The notes under the pieces are model-generated. The model ran no database searches, was not told the DNA's origin, and worked only from the letters and a program-made list of their open reading frames with translations. Below, piece after piece: positions 17,799 to 26,865 of a DNA stretch of 64,000 nucleotides. Numbering within the stretch: the first letter of the stretch is position 1; every line of letters starts with the position of its first letter. Made by a program: the position numbers and the translations under genes. This stretch comes from Bradyrhizobium sp. BTAi1. Its GTDB lineage: Bacteria > Pseudomonadota > Alphaproteobacteria > Rhizobiales > Xanthobacteraceae. Location of the stretch: contig NC_009485.1 in assembly GCF_000015165.1 (NCBI RefSeq), forward strand, positions 5,971,501 to 6,035,500, given 5' to 3'.

Positions 17799-20700
17799 CA
17801 CGCCACTTCCCGCTCCTCCGCCTCGCGCTCCGGAGCGGCCTGAGCAGTCTCCTTGGCAGCCTCCTCGGCAATCGCCTTGGCACCGACATAATCCGTCTTG
17901 CCGGAACCGAGCAGCGGGATCTTGTCGACCACCATCACGACTGCCGGCACCGCGAGTTCCGGCGCGCCCTGCGCCTTGGCCTGACGCTGCATCGCCGCGC
18001 GCTCGGCATCCTTCTGCGTCGTGATCAGCACGATCCGCTCGCCCTTGCGCTGATCGGGGATCGACACCGCGACGGACGCGGCCTGCGGCCACAACGTCGT
18101 GGCGATCTGCTCGACCACCGTCAGCGAGACCATCTCGCCGGCGATCTTGGCGAAGCGCTTGGCGCGCCCCTTGATCGTGATGAAGCCCTGCGGGTCGATG
18201 GTAACGATGTCGCCGGTGTCGTGCCAGCCCTCCGGCAGCGCCTCGAGCACGCCGGGATTCTCGGCCCTGACATAGCCGAGCATGACGTTGGGCCCGCGGA
18301 CGGAGAGCCGGCCGCCCTCCTCGATGCCCGGCACCTTGTCGAGCCGATACTCCATCAGCGGCGACAGGCGGCCGACGGTACCGACACGGTTGGCCATCGG
18401 CGTGTTCATCGCCAGAACCGGCGCGGTCTCGGTGACGCCATAGCCTTCGAGCACGCGGATGCCATAGCGCTCCATGTAGACCTGCCGTGTCCGGTCCTTG
18501 ACCGGCTCGGCGCCGGCGATGACCAGTCGAAGCGTGCGGAAATCATAGGCATGGGCCGAACGCGCGTAGCCGGTGAGGAAGGTGTCAGTGCCGAACAAAA
18601 TGGTAGCGCCGGTCTGGTAGATCAACTCCGGCACGATCCGGTAGTGCAGCGGCGACGGGTACATATAGATCGGAATACCCGCCAACATGGGCATCATCAT
18701 GCCGCCGGTAAGGCCGAAGGAGTGAAACACCGGCAGAACGTTGAACACGAGATCGTTGGCATTGGCGTCGACCCGGGCCAGCGCCTGAGCGGCGTTGGCC
18801 AGGATGTTGCGGTGGGACAGCACGACGCCCTTGGGCGTGCCCTCCGAACCGGAGGTGAACAGGATCACGGCCGGGTGATCGGCGTTGCGGGGCACGCGGG
18901 GCTTGGTGCCAGCCATGATGCCCTTGATCTTGTCGGCGAGGCCGACCGAGGCCTTGACGTCCTCGAGATAGACCAAGCGCACCTGCCCCTCGATCGCGGC
19001 AATCAGCTTGTCGAGCTTGCCCTTCTCGATGAAGGCCCGTGAGGTCAGCACCGTCGTGACCTGCGCCGCCTTCATCGCTGCCAGCACGTTCACCGGGCCG
19101 GCGGAGAAGTTCAGCATCGCGGGCACGCGGCCGATCGACTGCAGCGCCATGAAGACGACGGCGACGCCGGCCGAGTTCGGCAGCAGCACGCCGATATTGT
19201 CGCCGACCATGGTGCCATGCTCGAGCTTGCGGCTGAGCACCTGCGCGCCGAGCAGCAGCTTGCGATAGGTCAGCCTGGTCCCGAGCGGATCCTCGATCAT
19301 CACCTTGCCGGTGTCGTGGTCGCGATGGGCATGGGCCAGCGCCTCGAACAGCGTACGGTCGAGCATGGCGTTCTTGACCATCGCCTCGATCATGACGTCC
19401 TGCAACGCCGCTCCAGCCGCGTTGCGGCGGGTCTTGCCTTTGAGCGCCGCGTCAATGGTGAGCTTGACCGGCGGCAGGATGGTCACCGTCACCTTGGGAA
19501 ACCACGAGCGCTTGATCTGACCGTCCTTGAGGTAGCTGAGATGCGAGCGCTGCGCGCCCTCGATGCGGACGGGCACGACCACGGCATCCGCCTTGTCGGC
19601 GATCATCGCGGTGCCGTCATACACCTTCATCAGCGAGCCGGACACCGTGATGCGGCCTTCCGGGAAGATCACCACCGGCTCCTGGCTGGCGACCAGCTTG
19701 ATGAGGTCGCGCGCACCGAGCGGCTTGGTCGGATCGATCGTGATGTGGCGGACCAGCTTGAGGAAGACCTTCGCCCACCAGGCCTTGGAGATGCCGGTGT
19801 CGACGGCGAAGGTCGCGTCGATCGGCAGCACCGCATGCAGCAGCGGGCCATCGATCAGGCTGACATGGTTCGGCGCGATCAGCATGCGGGTGCCGGCCGA
19901 CGGCAGGTTTTCCAGGCCGCGCACTTCGGTGCGGAACAGCGCGCGGAACAGCATGGCGCCGAAGTCCCGCACGCCTTCCTTGCCCCACTTGTTGAGCACG
20001 AACCAGACCGCCCCGAAGCTCGCCAGCCCGAGTCCGAAGAAGATCCAGGCGATCGAGACGCCTGCGGCCTGCAGGCCGGCCACAGCCAGCGAACCGACCA
20101 CCATGAAGGCAGCCTGCAGGACATTGCCGGCGGCGATGATACGGGCTCTCTCATCCGGTTCCGACCAAGCCTGCACGGCTGCGAAGGCCGGAACAACGAA
20201 CAGGCCGCCGCCGAAGGCGAACAAGGCAAAATCGATCAGCATGCGCGCGCCAGCCCAGGAGCCGATGAAGCCAAGCGGGGTGAGGCCTTTCGCGGTCTCT
20301 GTCGTGGCGATGGCCCAGGAGAGATCCAGTCCGAGCACGCCCATGAGGATGGCGCCGATCGGCACCAGTGCGAGGTTCGGCCTGACATGGCTGAGATGGG
20401 CAGCGAATAGCGAGCCGATCGCGATACCGATCGCGAAGATGGCGAGGCACAAGGTGACAACCCCCTCGGTCCCGCCAACGACATCCTTGACCAGCGCCGG
20501 CAGCAGCGACAGCACGACGGCGCCGACCAGCCAGAACCACGACACGATCACCATGCCGTCCCACAGCCGCGGCGCGGCATAGAGCGACTTCAAGAGGTGC
20601 GACGTCGAGGTCCAGGGATTGGCGGTGATCCGGAGATCCGGCGCCGACGGCGCGGTGTGCGGAATGCGCGAGGCCGACGCCCAGGAGATGACGGCAAGAC

Positions 20701-21232
20701 CAATGACCGCGAGAGCGACCCATCCCATGTGGGAGGAGCCAGAGACCAGCTGGCCGCCAGCGATCGTGCCGATCAGAATGGCCATGAAGGTCGCGCCTTC
20801 GACCAACGCATTGCCGGTGGCGAGCTCGCCGACCGTCAGCTGGTCAGGCAGCATGGCGAATTTCACCGGTCCGAACAGTGCCGCGATGACGCCGAACATG
20901 CCCAGCGCGACAAACAGCAGCGGGATCGAATGCAGGAAGAAGCCAAGCGCGGCAAACCCGGCGGCGAAGATCTCTGCGAACTTCAACCTGCGCGCCACGA
21001 CTCCCTTGACGTATCTGTCGGCCAACTGGCCACCGAGCCCGGACAGGATGAAGAAGGGGAAGATGAAGACCGCTCCAGCCACCGTCACCAGCGCATCCCC
21101 ATGCGCTGCGACCGCGCCGTAGAGCAGCATGATGACCAGCGCGTTCTTCAGGACGTTGTCGTTCAGCGCCGAGGCGAACTGCGCCCAGAACAGCGGAGCA
21201 AACCGGCGCGACGACATTAGCTGCTTGATCAT
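17798..21232 (-). CDS. aas: Aas-like three-domain protein: MFS transporter, PlsC acyltransferase, acyl-ACP/CoA ligase
   Basis: This 1144-residue protein has three parts. Residues about 1-410 form an MFS carrier (FAPLFWAQFASALNDNVLKN at the N-terminus, as in LplT). Residues about 430-620 are a 1-acylglycerol-phosphate-type acyltransferase with NHVSLID (H-x4-D, near 453) and FPEGRIT (near 523). Residues about 640-1140 are an AMP-forming ligase (FTSGSEGTPKG near 790, GYGVTETAP near 934, WHDTGD, terminal GSGKTDYVG). E. coli Aas plus LplT takes up and re-acylates lysophospholipids; here both functions are one chain. ATG 21232 is preceded by AGGAAA. Two small genes and two palindromes lie upstream. 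Confidence 0.92.
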   Translation of the reverse strand: MIKQLMSSRRFAPLFWAQFASALNDNVLKNALVIMLLYGAVAAHGDALVTVAGAVFIFPFFILSGLGGQLADRYVKGVVARRLKFAEIFAAGFAALGFFLHSIPLLFVALGMFGVIAALFGPVKFAMLPDQLTVGELATGNALVEGATFMAILIGTIAGGQLVSGSSHMGWVALAVIGLAVISWASASRIPHTAPSAPDLRITANPWTSTSHLLKSLYAAPRLWDGMVIVSWFWLVGAVVLSLLPALVKDVVGGTEGVVTLCLAIFAIGIAIGSLFAAHLSHVRPNLALVPIGAILMGVLGLDLSWAIATTETAKGLTPLGFIGSWAGARMLIDFALFAFGGGLFVVPAFAAVQAWSEPDERARIIAAGNVLQAAFMVVGSLAVAGLQAAGVSIAWIFFGLGLASFGAVWFVLNKWGKEGVRDFGAMLFRALFRTEVRGLENLPSAGTRMLIAPNHVSLIDGPLLHAVLPIDATFAVDTGISKAWWAKVFLKLVRHITIDPTKPLGARDLIKLVASQEPVVIFPEGRITVSGSLMKVYDGTAMIADKADAVVVPVRIEGAQRSHLSYLKDGQIKRSWFPKVTVTILPPVKLTIDAALKGKTRRNAAGAALQDVMIEAMVKNAMLDRTLFEALAHAHRDHDTGKVMIEDPLGTRLTYRKLLLGAQVLSRKLEHGTMVGDNIGVLLPNSAGVAVVFMALQSIGRVPAMLNFSAGPVNVLAAMKAAQVTTVLTSRAFIEKGKLDKLIAAIEGQVRLVYLEDVKASVGLADKIKGIMAGTKPRVPRNADHPAVILFTSGSEGTPKGVVLSHRNILANAAQALARVDANANDLVFNVLPVFHSFGLTGGMMMPMLAGIPIYMYPSPLHYRIVPELIYQTGATILFGTDTFLTGYARSAHAYDFRTLRLVIAGAEPVKDRTRQVYMERYGIRVLEGYGVTETAPVLAMNTPMANRVGTVGRLSPLMEYRLDKVPGIEEGGRLSVRGPNVMLGYVRAENPGVLEALPEGWHDTGDIVTIDPQGFITIKGRAKRFAKIAGEMVSLTVVEQIATTLWPQAASVAVSIPDQRKGERIVLITTQKDAERAAMQRQAKAQGAPELAVPAVVMVVDKIPLLGSGKTDYVGAKAIAEEAAKETAQAAPEREAEEREVA

Positions 21233-21330
21233 GGTCGTTTCCTGTGTGCTGCGGACGCTTTGCCGCAAGGATCGCGAAAACTGTTGAATCTTGGTGCTGA
21301 AATAGAGGCTCGTCCGGAACGCGTGCCGCC

Positions 21331-21591
21331 TCACGCGCGCCGCCTTTCCGGTCTGCGTCGTCGACCGCAACGCACCGAGCCTCGCGACAGCAGCGCCATC
21401 GTGTCGGCCAGCGTGAAGGACGACCACAAGAGCGCCACAAGCCCTGCTGCGAAGCCCCCGCGCAGCTGCCAATCGAGCGGCAACGCAACGATGCCGCCGC
21501 CGACCAGCACAAACGATATCGCGAAGGTCATGTGCAAAAAGCTTATCCGGATGAAGGTCAGCTGCACGGAGGAAACCGGACGTAAGGACAT
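21331..21591 (-). CDS. Small membrane protein, 86 aa, hypothetical
   Basis: The predicted product has two hydrophobic stretches (MTFAISFVLVGGGIVALPL and GGFAAGLVALLWSSFTLADTM) and an Arg-rich tail (CGRRRRPERRRA). The open frame lies between an 88-codon gene with a strong ribosome-binding site and the aas-like gene, all on the minus strand. Its own ribosome-binding site is weak (AGCGG), so the gene is likely but not certain. It could help the membrane-bound lipid enzyme downstream; that is only context. Confidence 0.5.
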   Translation of the reverse strand: MSLRPVSSVQLTFIRISFLHMTFAISFVLVGGGIVALPLDWQLRGGFAAGLVALLWSSFTLADTMALLSRGSVRCGRRRRPERRRA

Positions 21592-21634
21592 GGTGACCGC
21601 TTCGTTGCGTATGAGCAGCAGATTTGAGCTGTGA

Positions 21635-21901
21635 TCAGCTCAGTTCGCTCAGGTAGTCGAAGCAGCCGAACAGGCCGCCGCGGCGAAGCCAGCCCCGTCC
21701 GCGCCCGGCGGCACGAAAGAGCTGATAACCCGCCAGTCGCCGCGCTCGTCGCGCCGCCAGCAGACCGGCGACGTCGCAGGCATTGGCGATGCGTTCGACG
21801 CGAGACGCTACGAGGTGAGACGCGGCTCGGGCCAAACCGTTCAGCAGAGCCTGAGATGGAACGGAAAAAAGTCGCGGACCGCCATAGCTGAGCACCTGCA
21901 T
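21635..21901 (-). CDS. Hypothetical 88-aa basic protein downstream of a palindromic operator
   Basis: GGAGGT is seven bases ahead of the ATG at 21901, which makes a real gene likely. The product is Arg/Ala-rich (LLAARRARRLAGYQLFRAAGRGRGW) and has no obvious signal peptide. A perfect 17-bp palindrome (21917-21933) lies directly upstream of the ribosome-binding site, so the gene is probably repressed by whatever binds there. It leads a likely transcript that continues through the 86-codon ORF into the aas-like gene and hydrolase. Confidence 0.6.
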   Translation of the reverse strand: MQVLSYGGPRLFSVPSQALLNGLARAASHLVASRVERIANACDVAGLLAARRARRLAGYQLFRAAGRGRGWLRRGGLFGCFDYLSELS

Positions 21902-21916
21902 GGAATGACCTCCAAG

Positions 21917-21933
21917 TTTGAGCGACGCTCAAA
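21917..21933. promoter_or_regulatory. Palindromic operator 1 (TTTGAGCGACGCTCAAA)
   Basis: This is a perfect 17-bp inverted repeat around a central A, placed between the divergent 88-codon gene and a 30-codon ORF. Its core TGAGCGACGCTCA is repeated 29 bp away. Length and symmetry suit a TetR-family dimer. Confidence 0.75.
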
Positions 21934-21946
21934 CCATAGCGGATTT

Positions 21947-22039
21947 ATGAGCGACGCTCAAGAAAATCTTGCAGGACAGGACAATTTGGTAAAGAAGATG
22001 TTCTCGGCAGCCGCGCCCGCCCGCCGGGCCGACTCCTAA
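21947..22039 (+). pseudogene. 30-codon ORF, possible N-terminal remnant of a TetR-type regulator
   Basis: ATG 21947 lies in the second copy of the palindrome, as in autoregulated divergent TetR genes. The frame (MSDAQENLAGQDNLVKKMF..., ending APARRADS) stops at TAA 22037, exactly where the DNA becomes AT-rich. Only 47 bp remain before the oxidoreductase stop codon, so the DNA-binding and effector domains cannot be here. N-terminal tails ending in an RRADS-like stretch often precede the first helix of TetR proteins. Identification as TetR is inference from operators and position; it may instead be a genuine microprotein. Confidence 0.4.
21948..21960. promoter_or_regulatory. Palindromic operator 2 (TGAGCGACGCTCA)
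   Basis: This is a perfect 13-bp palindrome identical to the core of operator 1, with centres 29 bp apart. It overlaps the start codon of the 30-codon ORF. Confidence 0.7.
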
Positions 22040-22086
22040 GCCTCTGACTTATAATATTATTCTGAGATTTCTTGGGGCGACCGCGT

Positions 22087-24174
22087 TCACCCAATCGATT
22101 TTCGCATCCAGACCTTGTTGTCATGGAAGGCTGCACCGCCGATCGGCGCGACGGTGTCTGCTCCCGTGAGCGAGTTTATGCCACGACCACCGGGATGGGC
22201 CCGATTGGGATGAATGGATTCGGCGATGAGCACCCCGCGCCGAACGCCTTCGAACAGCCGGGCGATCAGCGACGTCTGCCCGCGGTCATTTCCGAGTGTG
22301 ACGAGATCGCCATCCGCAATGCCAATCGGGGCGGCATCGAGCGGATGGATCATCACCGACGGCGCCCCTTCCCTCGCTTGCGAGGAGGGCGTCTCGTTGA
22401 AGGAGGTGTTGAGGAACGAGCGCGCGGGACTCGTTGCGAGTCGGAACGGATGTTGCTGATCCACGTCCTCGGTGACCGCCCAATGATCCGGCAGCGAAGG
22501 CATGCGTTCAGGATTGCCCATGACGCGCCCGAACGGCGGATGGACCCAATCGGCCTTGAAGTGGAATTTGCCGTCCTTGTGCGCAAATCCGTCGAGATAA
22601 TGCGACGTGCGGAAGTCAGGCTGCAGGTCGCGCCAGATATCAGCCTCGAGAGCGGCGATGTCGCCGTGGCCACTCTTCTTCAACGTGGCATCGATCAATT
22701 CGCGCGGCGTCATCTCGAAGCCGGGATGAATCGCCCCCAATCGACGCGCCAAGGCCTGCAGCACTTCGTGATTGGAGCGACATTCGCCGGGCGGATCAAT
22801 CAGCTTCGGTCCGACCGAAATATGCTGGTGGCCTCCGCCATAATACAGATCGTCATGCTCCATGAACATCGTTGCGGGCAGCACGATGTCGGCCATCTGC
22901 GCCGTTTCAGTCATGAACTGCTCATGCACCGCGACAAACAGATCCGCGCGCGCAAAACCCTGACGAACCAAGTCCTGTTCCGGAGCAACCGTCATGGGAT
23001 TGGTATTCTGAATCAGCATCGCCTTGACAGGCGGGCCATCACCTAATGCCTCCCGGTCTCCGACCAGGATGCGCCCGATCTGCGATTGGTCGAGAAGCCG
23101 GGTGGCGTGATCGATGGCGTCATGACCCTCGATGATCGACTCGTCGAAGCGCCACAGCGCAGCATTGTTGAAGAAAGCTCCGCCTCCTTCATATTGCCAG
23201 GCGCCCGTCACGGCCGGAATGCAGGAGGCCGCATGCATCTGCGTTGCACCGTTCCTGCTGCGGGTGAAGCCATAGCCAAGCCGAAAGAAGGTCCGCTTGG
23301 TTTCACCGACAAGCTTCGCGAAGGCCTCGATCTCGGCCACCGGAACACCGCAGATTTGCGATGCCCATTCCGGCGTCCGCGCCTTCAGATGCGCCTCGAG
23401 CTCGTCCGGACAATCGGTGTATTTCGCCATATAGGCGCGATCGGCATGCCCATCACGCAACAGCACATGCATCACGCCGCAGGCGAACGCACCATCAGTG
23501 CCGGGACGCAGGATGATCTTGATGTCAGCCTGCTTCATCGTCTCGTTGTCGTAGATGTCGACCGCGGCAATCTTGGCGCCCCGCTCCTTTCGGGCGCGCG
23601 CGGCGTGAGTCATGACATTAACCTGGGTGTTGACGGGATTCGTTCCCCAAATCACGATGAGATCCGAAAGAGCCATCTCGCGGGGATCGACGCCGGCAAT
23701 CTTGCCGGTGCCGATTGCGAAACCGACGCGGGCCACATTGGCGCAGATCGTCGAGTAGAACCTCGAGTACTTTTTCACATGCGTGAGACGGTTGAGGCCG
23801 TCGCGCATCACGAGACCCATCGTACCCGCGTAATAATAGGGCCAGACCGACTGCGAGCCGAATTCGCGCTCGGCCTGCAGAAACTTCTCGGCGATCTCGC
23901 CGAGTGCCTCGTCCCAGCCAATGCGGGCGAACTTGCCAGCGCCTTTCGGTCCAACCCGTCGCATCGGGTGAAGCAGACGATCCGGATGATGAATGCGCTC
24001 GGCATATCGTGCGACCTTCGCGCAAACCACGCCGGCCGTGTAGGTCTGCCGTTTTGAACCACGAACGCGTCCGATGGTTCTGCCGTCGATGACCTCGACG
24101 TCAAGCGCACAGGCTGACGGACAATCGTGCGGACATGTGGAGTGGCGGATATCGATGCGTGTCTGCTGGTTCAT
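22087..24174 (-). CDS. Molybdopterin-dependent oxidoreductase, DMSO-reductase family, cytoplasmic
   Basis: The 695-residue protein opens with a [4Fe-4S] site (CPHDCPSAC at residues 14-22, fourth Cys near 51 in GVVCAK) and has DMSO-reductase family segments: YYYAGTMGLVMRDGLNRL, IVIWGTNPVNTQVN, IAAVDIYDNETMKQADIKI and, at the C-terminal domain, GDLVTLGNDRGQTSL. There is no Tat signal, so it should act in the cytoplasm. The relevant clade includes formate dehydrogenase-like and other oxidoreductases of unknown substrate. It is divergent from a GntR regulator that precedes a TRAP transporter, suggesting uptake and oxidation or reduction of the same compound. Confidence 0.9.
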   Translation of the reverse strand: MNQQTRIDIRHSTCPHDCPSACALDVEVIDGRTIGRVRGSKRQTYTAGVVCAKVARYAERIHHPDRLLHPMRRVGPKGAGKFARIGWDEALGEIAEKFLQAEREFGSQSVWPYYYAGTMGLVMRDGLNRLTHVKKYSRFYSTICANVARVGFAIGTGKIAGVDPREMALSDLIVIWGTNPVNTQVNVMTHAARARKERGAKIAAVDIYDNETMKQADIKIILRPGTDGAFACGVMHVLLRDGHADRAYMAKYTDCPDELEAHLKARTPEWASQICGVPVAEIEAFAKLVGETKRTFFRLGYGFTRSRNGATQMHAASCIPAVTGAWQYEGGGAFFNNAALWRFDESIIEGHDAIDHATRLLDQSQIGRILVGDREALGDGPPVKAMLIQNTNPMTVAPEQDLVRQGFARADLFVAVHEQFMTETAQMADIVLPATMFMEHDDLYYGGGHQHISVGPKLIDPPGECRSNHEVLQALARRLGAIHPGFEMTPRELIDATLKKSGHGDIAALEADIWRDLQPDFRTSHYLDGFAHKDGKFHFKADWVHPPFGRVMGNPERMPSLPDHWAVTEDVDQQHPFRLATSPARSFLNTSFNETPSSQAREGAPSVMIHPLDAAPIGIADGDLVTLGNDRGQTSLIARLFEGVRRGVLIAESIHPNRAHPGGRGINSLTGADTVAPIGGAAFHDNKVWMRKSIG

Positions 24175-24488
24175 CCTCGACTCGTAACATCAAACGAGCC
24201 GACCGCCGAGAGCGTTCGCGACGCATTCTCAACAACAAAATCAAGGCATCCGAATTCTGGAGAGGAAGGAACCGGGTGAGTTCGTCCGATTGATCGACGA
24301 ACGCAGCCGTTCGACCGCGGGCGTCGCCGGAACTCGGTCACGGTCCGTGGAGTGCCGTGATTATCGGATCGACAGAAGCGAGGGGATTCCGCCAGCCCCG
24401 CATCGCACCATAACGATGCTTCGGGCAACCGGCATTTGCTGTTGCCAAAGCAGATTCATATACTAATATATCAGTTGAGGAAACGTAG
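24175..24488. promoter_or_regulatory. Divergent intergenic region with promoter and possible autoregulatory site
   Basis: This 314-bp gap has no gene that I can support. Its right end is AT-rich. TTTGCT (24435) and TATACT (24459) at 18-bp spacing form a plausible promoter for the GntR gene. The near-palindrome ATATACTAATATAT (24458-24471, one mismatched pair per half) covers the -10 element and is a candidate operator for the GntR product. Confidence 0.45.
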
Positions 24489-25232
24489 ATGCCGAGTCGT
24501 GCTCCAAGGAAATTGGCTCCCGCGCCACGTCCAGTCGTCGCCCGCATGCGCCGCAATGGTCGGCCGCGGGGCGCAACAGCCGCTTCGCGCATCTATGCCG
24601 ATCTGAGGGCCGAGCTCGTGTCGCTGGTCCGTCGACCAGGTGAGCCGATCTCGGAGGCGCAGATCGCGACCGCCTACGGCGTCAGCCGAACGCCGGTGCG
24701 TGAAGCCATCCTGAAGCTCTCGGATGAGGGGCTGGTGGAGATATTTCCCCAGTCGGGCATTTTCGTTTCGCGCATTCCTGTCGCGGCGCTTCCCGAGACC
24801 ATCATCATCCGCAAGTCCCTTGAGGAAACCACGGCCCGGATGGCCGCCGAGCACGCGACCTCCAGCCAGCTCCTGAACCTGCACGCGACGCTCGAACGCC
24901 AGCGCGAGGCCTGCGCTGCGAAGGACCGAGAAGCCTTTCATCAAGCGGACGAGATGTTTCATGCGGGGATCGCTGAGGTTGCGGGCTATCCTGGAATATG
25001 GAAGCTGATCCTGCAAGTGAAGGTTCATGTCGATCGGTATCGACGCCTGACCCTGCCTCAGATCGGACGGATGGCGGAGGTCATCGCCGAACATGAACCG
25101 ATTCTGGAGGGGATCGAGCGGCGCGATCCGGAACGAGCCCGCGCCGCCATGGCCAGTCATTTGGAACGACTGCTCGACGACATCTCTGAAATTCAGAATC
25201 TCAATCCAGATTATTTCGATCAGCCGACATAG
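24489..25232 (+). CDS. GntR-family transcriptional regulator, FCD type
   Basis: The 247-residue protein has an Arg/Pro-rich leader of about 30 residues, a winged helix with ISEAQIATAYGVSRTPVREAILKL, and a C-terminal helical FCD-like domain (FHQADEMFHAGIAEVAGYPG, EHEPILEGIERRDPERARAAMASHL). The ATG has GAGGAAA upstream. It is divergent from the molybdopterin oxidoreductase and 61 bp before the TRAP transporter genes, so it likely controls both in response to the transported acid. Confidence 0.93.
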   Translation: MPSRAPRKLAPAPRPVVARMRRNGRPRGATAASRIYADLRAELVSLVRRPGEPISEAQIATAYGVSRTPVREAILKLSDEGLVEIFPQSGIFVSRIPVAALPETIIIRKSLEETTARMAAEHATSSQLLNLHATLERQREACAAKDREAFHQADEMFHAGIAEVAGYPGIWKLILQVKVHVDRYRRLTLPQIGRMAEVIAEHEPILEGIERRDPERARAAMASHLERLLDDISEIQNLNPDYFDQPT

Positions 25233-25293
25233 CCACATGCCGCGGCATCCAACTGCGGCTTAGCGATCAGGCCAAAGTCCGTGGGAGGACGCC

Positions 25294-26292
25294 ATGAAAA
25301 GACGCAATTTCGTAAAACTAACAGCCGGTCTCGCCGGGACAGTCGCGCTTCTGCCATTCTCGGCCGCGCACGCCCAGTCGAAGGCGGTGTTCAAGGCCTC
25401 CGACGTTCAGCCCCCCGGCTATCCGACGGTTGCGGCTACCGAAAATCTCGGCAAGAAGCTCGCAGCCGCCACCAATGGCCGGCTGACACTTCAGATGTAC
25501 CCCTCCGCACAACTCGGCGGCGAGAAGGAGACCATCGAACAGACCCAGATCGGCGCAATTCAGATGCTGCGCGTCAGCGCCGGCGCATTGGGGCCGATCG
25601 TCGATGAGGTCAACGTCGTCAACATGCCGTTCTTGTTCAAGAGCATCGAACACTCCGAGAAGATGATGGACGGCCCGATCGGACAAGATCTGCTCGACCG
25701 CATCAGCGCCAATCCGGGCGCAAATCTGGTTGCACTTTGTTGGATGAACTCCGGTGCACGCAGCATCTACAACACAAAAAAGCCGATCAGAACGGTCGAG
25801 GACATCAAAGGTCTGAAGATCCGGGTGATCGGAAACCCGATCTTCATCGATATGATGAACGCGCTCGGCGGCAACGGTGTCGCGATGGGCTATGATCAGG
25901 TCTTCAGCGCGTTGCAAACAGGCGTGATCGACGGTGCCGAGAACAATCCTCCGAGTTACGTTTTCAGCAACCATTATACCGCGGCCAAGTATTACTCGTT
26001 GACGCAGCATCTGGTCATTCCAGAAGTTCTTGTTTTCTCGAAGCGCGCCTGGACGAACCTTTCGACTGACGACCAGGCTCTGATCAGGAAGTTCGCGCGC
26101 GAGGCTCAACTGGAAGAGCGCGAGCTTTGGAAGGCCTATGAGCGCGAGGCCATGGAGAAAGCCAAGGCAGCCGGCGGCGAGATCATCGAGATCGCCGACA
26201 AGACGCCGTTCCAGAAGGCCGTCAAACCGGTCTGGGACAAATATGGCCCGAAGTATCAAGACATGATCAAGCGCATTCAAGAGATCGCGTAA
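25294..26292 (+). CDS. dctP: TRAP transporter solute-binding protein, DctP family
   Basis: The 332-residue protein begins with a signal peptide containing a twin arginine and Tat-like pattern (KRRNFVKLTAGLAG) and cut near AHAQ. The mature part has the DctP features GRLTLQMYPSAQLGGEKETIEQTQIG, the conserved carboxylate-binding Arg region GLKIRVIGNPIF, and FSALQTGVIDGAENNPPSY. It captures an organic acid in the periplasm for the DctQM permease. A strong ribosome-binding site (GGGAGGA) precedes it. It is the first of three consecutive TRAP genes. Confidence 0.94.
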   Translation: MKRRNFVKLTAGLAGTVALLPFSAAHAQSKAVFKASDVQPPGYPTVAATENLGKKLAAATNGRLTLQMYPSAQLGGEKETIEQTQIGAIQMLRVSAGALGPIVDEVNVVNMPFLFKSIEHSEKMMDGPIGQDLLDRISANPGANLVALCWMNSGARSIYNTKKPIRTVEDIKGLKIRVIGNPIFIDMMNALGGNGVAMGYDQVFSALQTGVIDGAENNPPSYVFSNHYTAAKYYSLTQHLVIPEVLVFSKRAWTNLSTDDQALIRKFAREAQLEERELWKAYEREAMEKAKAAGGEIIEIADKTPFQKAVKPVWDKYGPKYQDMIKRIQEIA

Positions 26293-26330
26293 CGCACAGA
26301 GCAATCGGTTCGGACAATCAGGAGGTTACC

Positions 26331-26843
26331 ATGGCCGGGCTCTATCGCTGTGCGATGGATGCGCTGTATCTCGCCTGCGTAATCGTAGGCGTCACCGCGC
26401 TCGTGCTGATCTCAGCCGTCATTCCCTGGGCGGTTTTCACCCGCTACGTGCTGAACAGCGCCGCCTCCTGGCCCGAACCGATGGCCGTTCTGCTGACGAT
26501 TCTCTTGACGTTCATTGGCGCGGCGGCTGGGTACCGGCTGAATCTTCACATGAACCTGGCCTACTTTGCCAACCAGACGCCGCCCCCTGTGAGACGAGCA
26601 CTCGATATACTCGTGCAATTGCTGATGGCCGTCATCGCGATCTTCATGATCGTCTGGGGCACGAGGCTGGTCGAGGTCACGTGGAACAACACGATCGGGG
26701 ATTTCCCTTTCCTCTCGGTCGGTGTCACCTACCTGCCCATCCCGGTCGGTGGCTGCTGCTTGCTCCTGTTTATCATCGAACGGCTGTTCATCGGCGCACC
26801 GCCCGCCCCCATTCCTCATCACGACACCGAATCGTTCGAGTAA
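26331..26843 (+). CDS. dctQ: TRAP transporter small permease DctQ
   Basis: The 170-residue protein has four hydrophobic segments and the DctQ pattern (YVLNSAASWPEPMAVLLTILLTFIGAA, followed by a short loop with LNLHMNL). DctQ bridges the binding protein to the large permease. AGGAGGT precedes the ATG. It lies 38 bp after dctP and 22 bp before dctM. Confidence 0.92.
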   Translation: MAGLYRCAMDALYLACVIVGVTALVLISAVIPWAVFTRYVLNSAASWPEPMAVLLTILLTFIGAAAGYRLNLHMNLAYFANQTPPPVRRALDILVQLLMAVIAIFMIVWGTRLVEVTWNNTIGDFPFLSVGVTYLPIPVGGCCLLLFIIERLFIGAPPAPIPHHDTESFE

Positions 26844-26865
26844 GCCGGCCAGCCGAGGCAGACCG

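Noticed and set aside
25237..25248. Palindrome ATGCCGCGGCAT between the GntR gene and dctP
   Set aside because: It is perfect but short, GC-rich and single in this locus; chance is likely, so it is not listed as an operator.
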